64,000 nt of DNA from Rhabdornis inornatus (lineage: Eukaryota > Chordata > Aves > Passeriformes > Rhabdornithidae). The position numbers were made by a program, and so were the translations under genes. Positions 62,908 through 64,000 of the stretch are shown piece by piece. Under the pieces are notes generated by a model. The model was not told the DNA's origin. It saw nothing but the letters and a program-made list of their open reading frames with translations, and did no database searches. Location of the stretch: assembly GCA_013397075.1 (NCBI GenBank), contig VWZS01000547.1, positions 248,240-312,239 of the forward strand, read 5' to 3'. Every line of letters begins with the position of its first letter. Position 1 is the stretch's first letter.

Positions 62908-64000
62908 TCCAAAGGGATTAACAGGTCTGTGATCTGCTGCCAGAGCTGGTATCATACACACTGCATATTGTGCTGAGTGTGCTGTCCATAGGTGGCCATA
63001 AATATCTGTTGTAATAAGGGAGATACAGTCAGTTATACAGCTGGGATAGCAACAGAAGGGCACATTCACTGAAAAAAAAATCAATTTTAATTAGGAAGAC
63101 AATTATATTTTCTCCCAAAGGTTGCCAGGGTCTCAGGATTTATCTTTAAGGTGATGGAGAAGTAATCTTTTGCCATTCTATATCTCCTGGGTAGCACTGA
63201 ACTGTGGAACTATTTCAGGTCCAAGGAAAGACCACGAGGTCCCTCAAGGTCTTATAGGGAAAGGCAATAAAAATCACTGGCACATCATTAGCCTCTCCCT
63301 GCAACAGCAGCTTATGATTACCTCCTTTGATTTCTCCTAGCAAAGGTTTGTTCAGCTTATTCCCAAACTCTGTAGCAGTGACTGGACCTATATTGCTGCC
63401 TTCATCCCTGCCAAGAGCTGAGCTTTGTGCAGGTAGATGGCTCTAGGTTAGTGACCATCTTCCCTAAAATAGGGACAAACTACACAAACTCTCAGATGGA
63501 GACAACTGCCTCGGAGTTTCTTTGAGACTTTTATTAAGGAAATTTGTTCTAGTAGATAAGAAGTTATCCAGATATTTCTGAAGCAGCAGCCAATTGCTAC
63601 CAAGCCTTTCCAGTGTAATGAGGAAAAGTCAGAAGTTGAAATGCACAGGAGGTACTTGATAAATGTTTCTAGATGCCAGTGCTTGCCTTTTCTCTACTGC
63701 TATTTCCTTGCTTTCTCTGCTCCTCCATGATCCCTCACTTTGCTTCCTGGACAAAATGTCAACAGCCACTACAGCCTTGTGCCTCTTCACATCCTTCCCT
63801 CAGCACTCACCTCTGCCAGGGTAACCCCCTAGAATTGCTCTGTCAGATTAATGAGGTAGCCTGCAAATAGCAGCCAGTCTCAATTTCCCTTCTCCTTCTC
63901 GACTGTTTGCAAGTAAAATACCCTGTATGTAACTACCAAAACTGGACCCACAGGCTCAGGATCACCTGATACAGTCTTGTCCTTGTCCCTTTGCCAGCTA
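62908..64000. other. unannotated DNA to the window end
   Basis: No gene, mobile element or RNA is recognised. Confidence 0.45.

Noticed and set aside
1..64000. CRISPR arrays, operons, ribosome binding sites and insertion sequences
   Set aside because: The window is vertebrate nuclear DNA. No regularly spaced repeats or prokaryotic gene organisation are present.

Overview
The window reads as a vertebrate, probably avian and most likely songbird, intergenic or intronic segment. The evidence is three remnants of CR1, the dominant sauropsid LINE (a 3' end at 11716-11789 on +, an ORF2 C-terminal piece at 12224-12412 on -, and an ORF2 endonuclease piece at 17540-17882 on +). There is also one isolated retroviral LTR (41385-41743). 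Interspersed repeats are otherwise sparse, CpG is rare and the sequence is AT-rich with a few GC-richer islands. Nothing looks prokaryotic. No protein-coding gene, tRNA, rRNA or snRNA could be recognised with confidence.

Layout. 1-11.3 kb: AT-rich DNA with GC-richer islands (about 330-740, 2030-2640, 5941-6330), a CpG-containing inverted repeat carrying two AHR-type cores (5291-5318), paired short hairpins (7119-7166) and several splice-bounded open frames. 11.7-12.4 kb: two oppositely oriented CR1 fragments. 13.76-13.89 kb: a 13-base N gap whose two flanks repeat each other, which looks like an assembly artefact. 16.2-17.9 kb: a 10-bp inverted repeat and homeodomain-type sites, then the CR1 endonuclease relic. 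19.3-19.7 kb: an unidentified CpG-richer, coding-like block. 22.1-28.3 kb: several candidate conserved regulatory stretches and a possible 18-nt microexon (28271-28288). 36.0 kb: a paired-class homeodomain dimer site. 37.8-37.95 kb: an AT-rich palindromic tract. 41.4-41.7 kb: the solo LTR. 45.5-46.1 kb: a 197-codon unidentified open frame on the minus strand. 46-64 kb: mostly featureless AT-rich DNA with homopolymers and an (AT) run.

Interpretation. The window fits a gene desert or one or more large introns with embedded regulatory elements. The candidate exons lie mainly on the plus strand, but they were chosen by eye from splice signals and open frames. Such pseudo-exons are common in any large intron, so each needs RNA or comparative evidence. 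I found no convincing new multi-gene system. The observations that most merit checking are the 5.29 kb inverted repeat, the 28.27 kb microexon candidate, the 36.0 kb homeodomain dimer site, the 19.4 kb coding-like block and the gap-flanking duplication.
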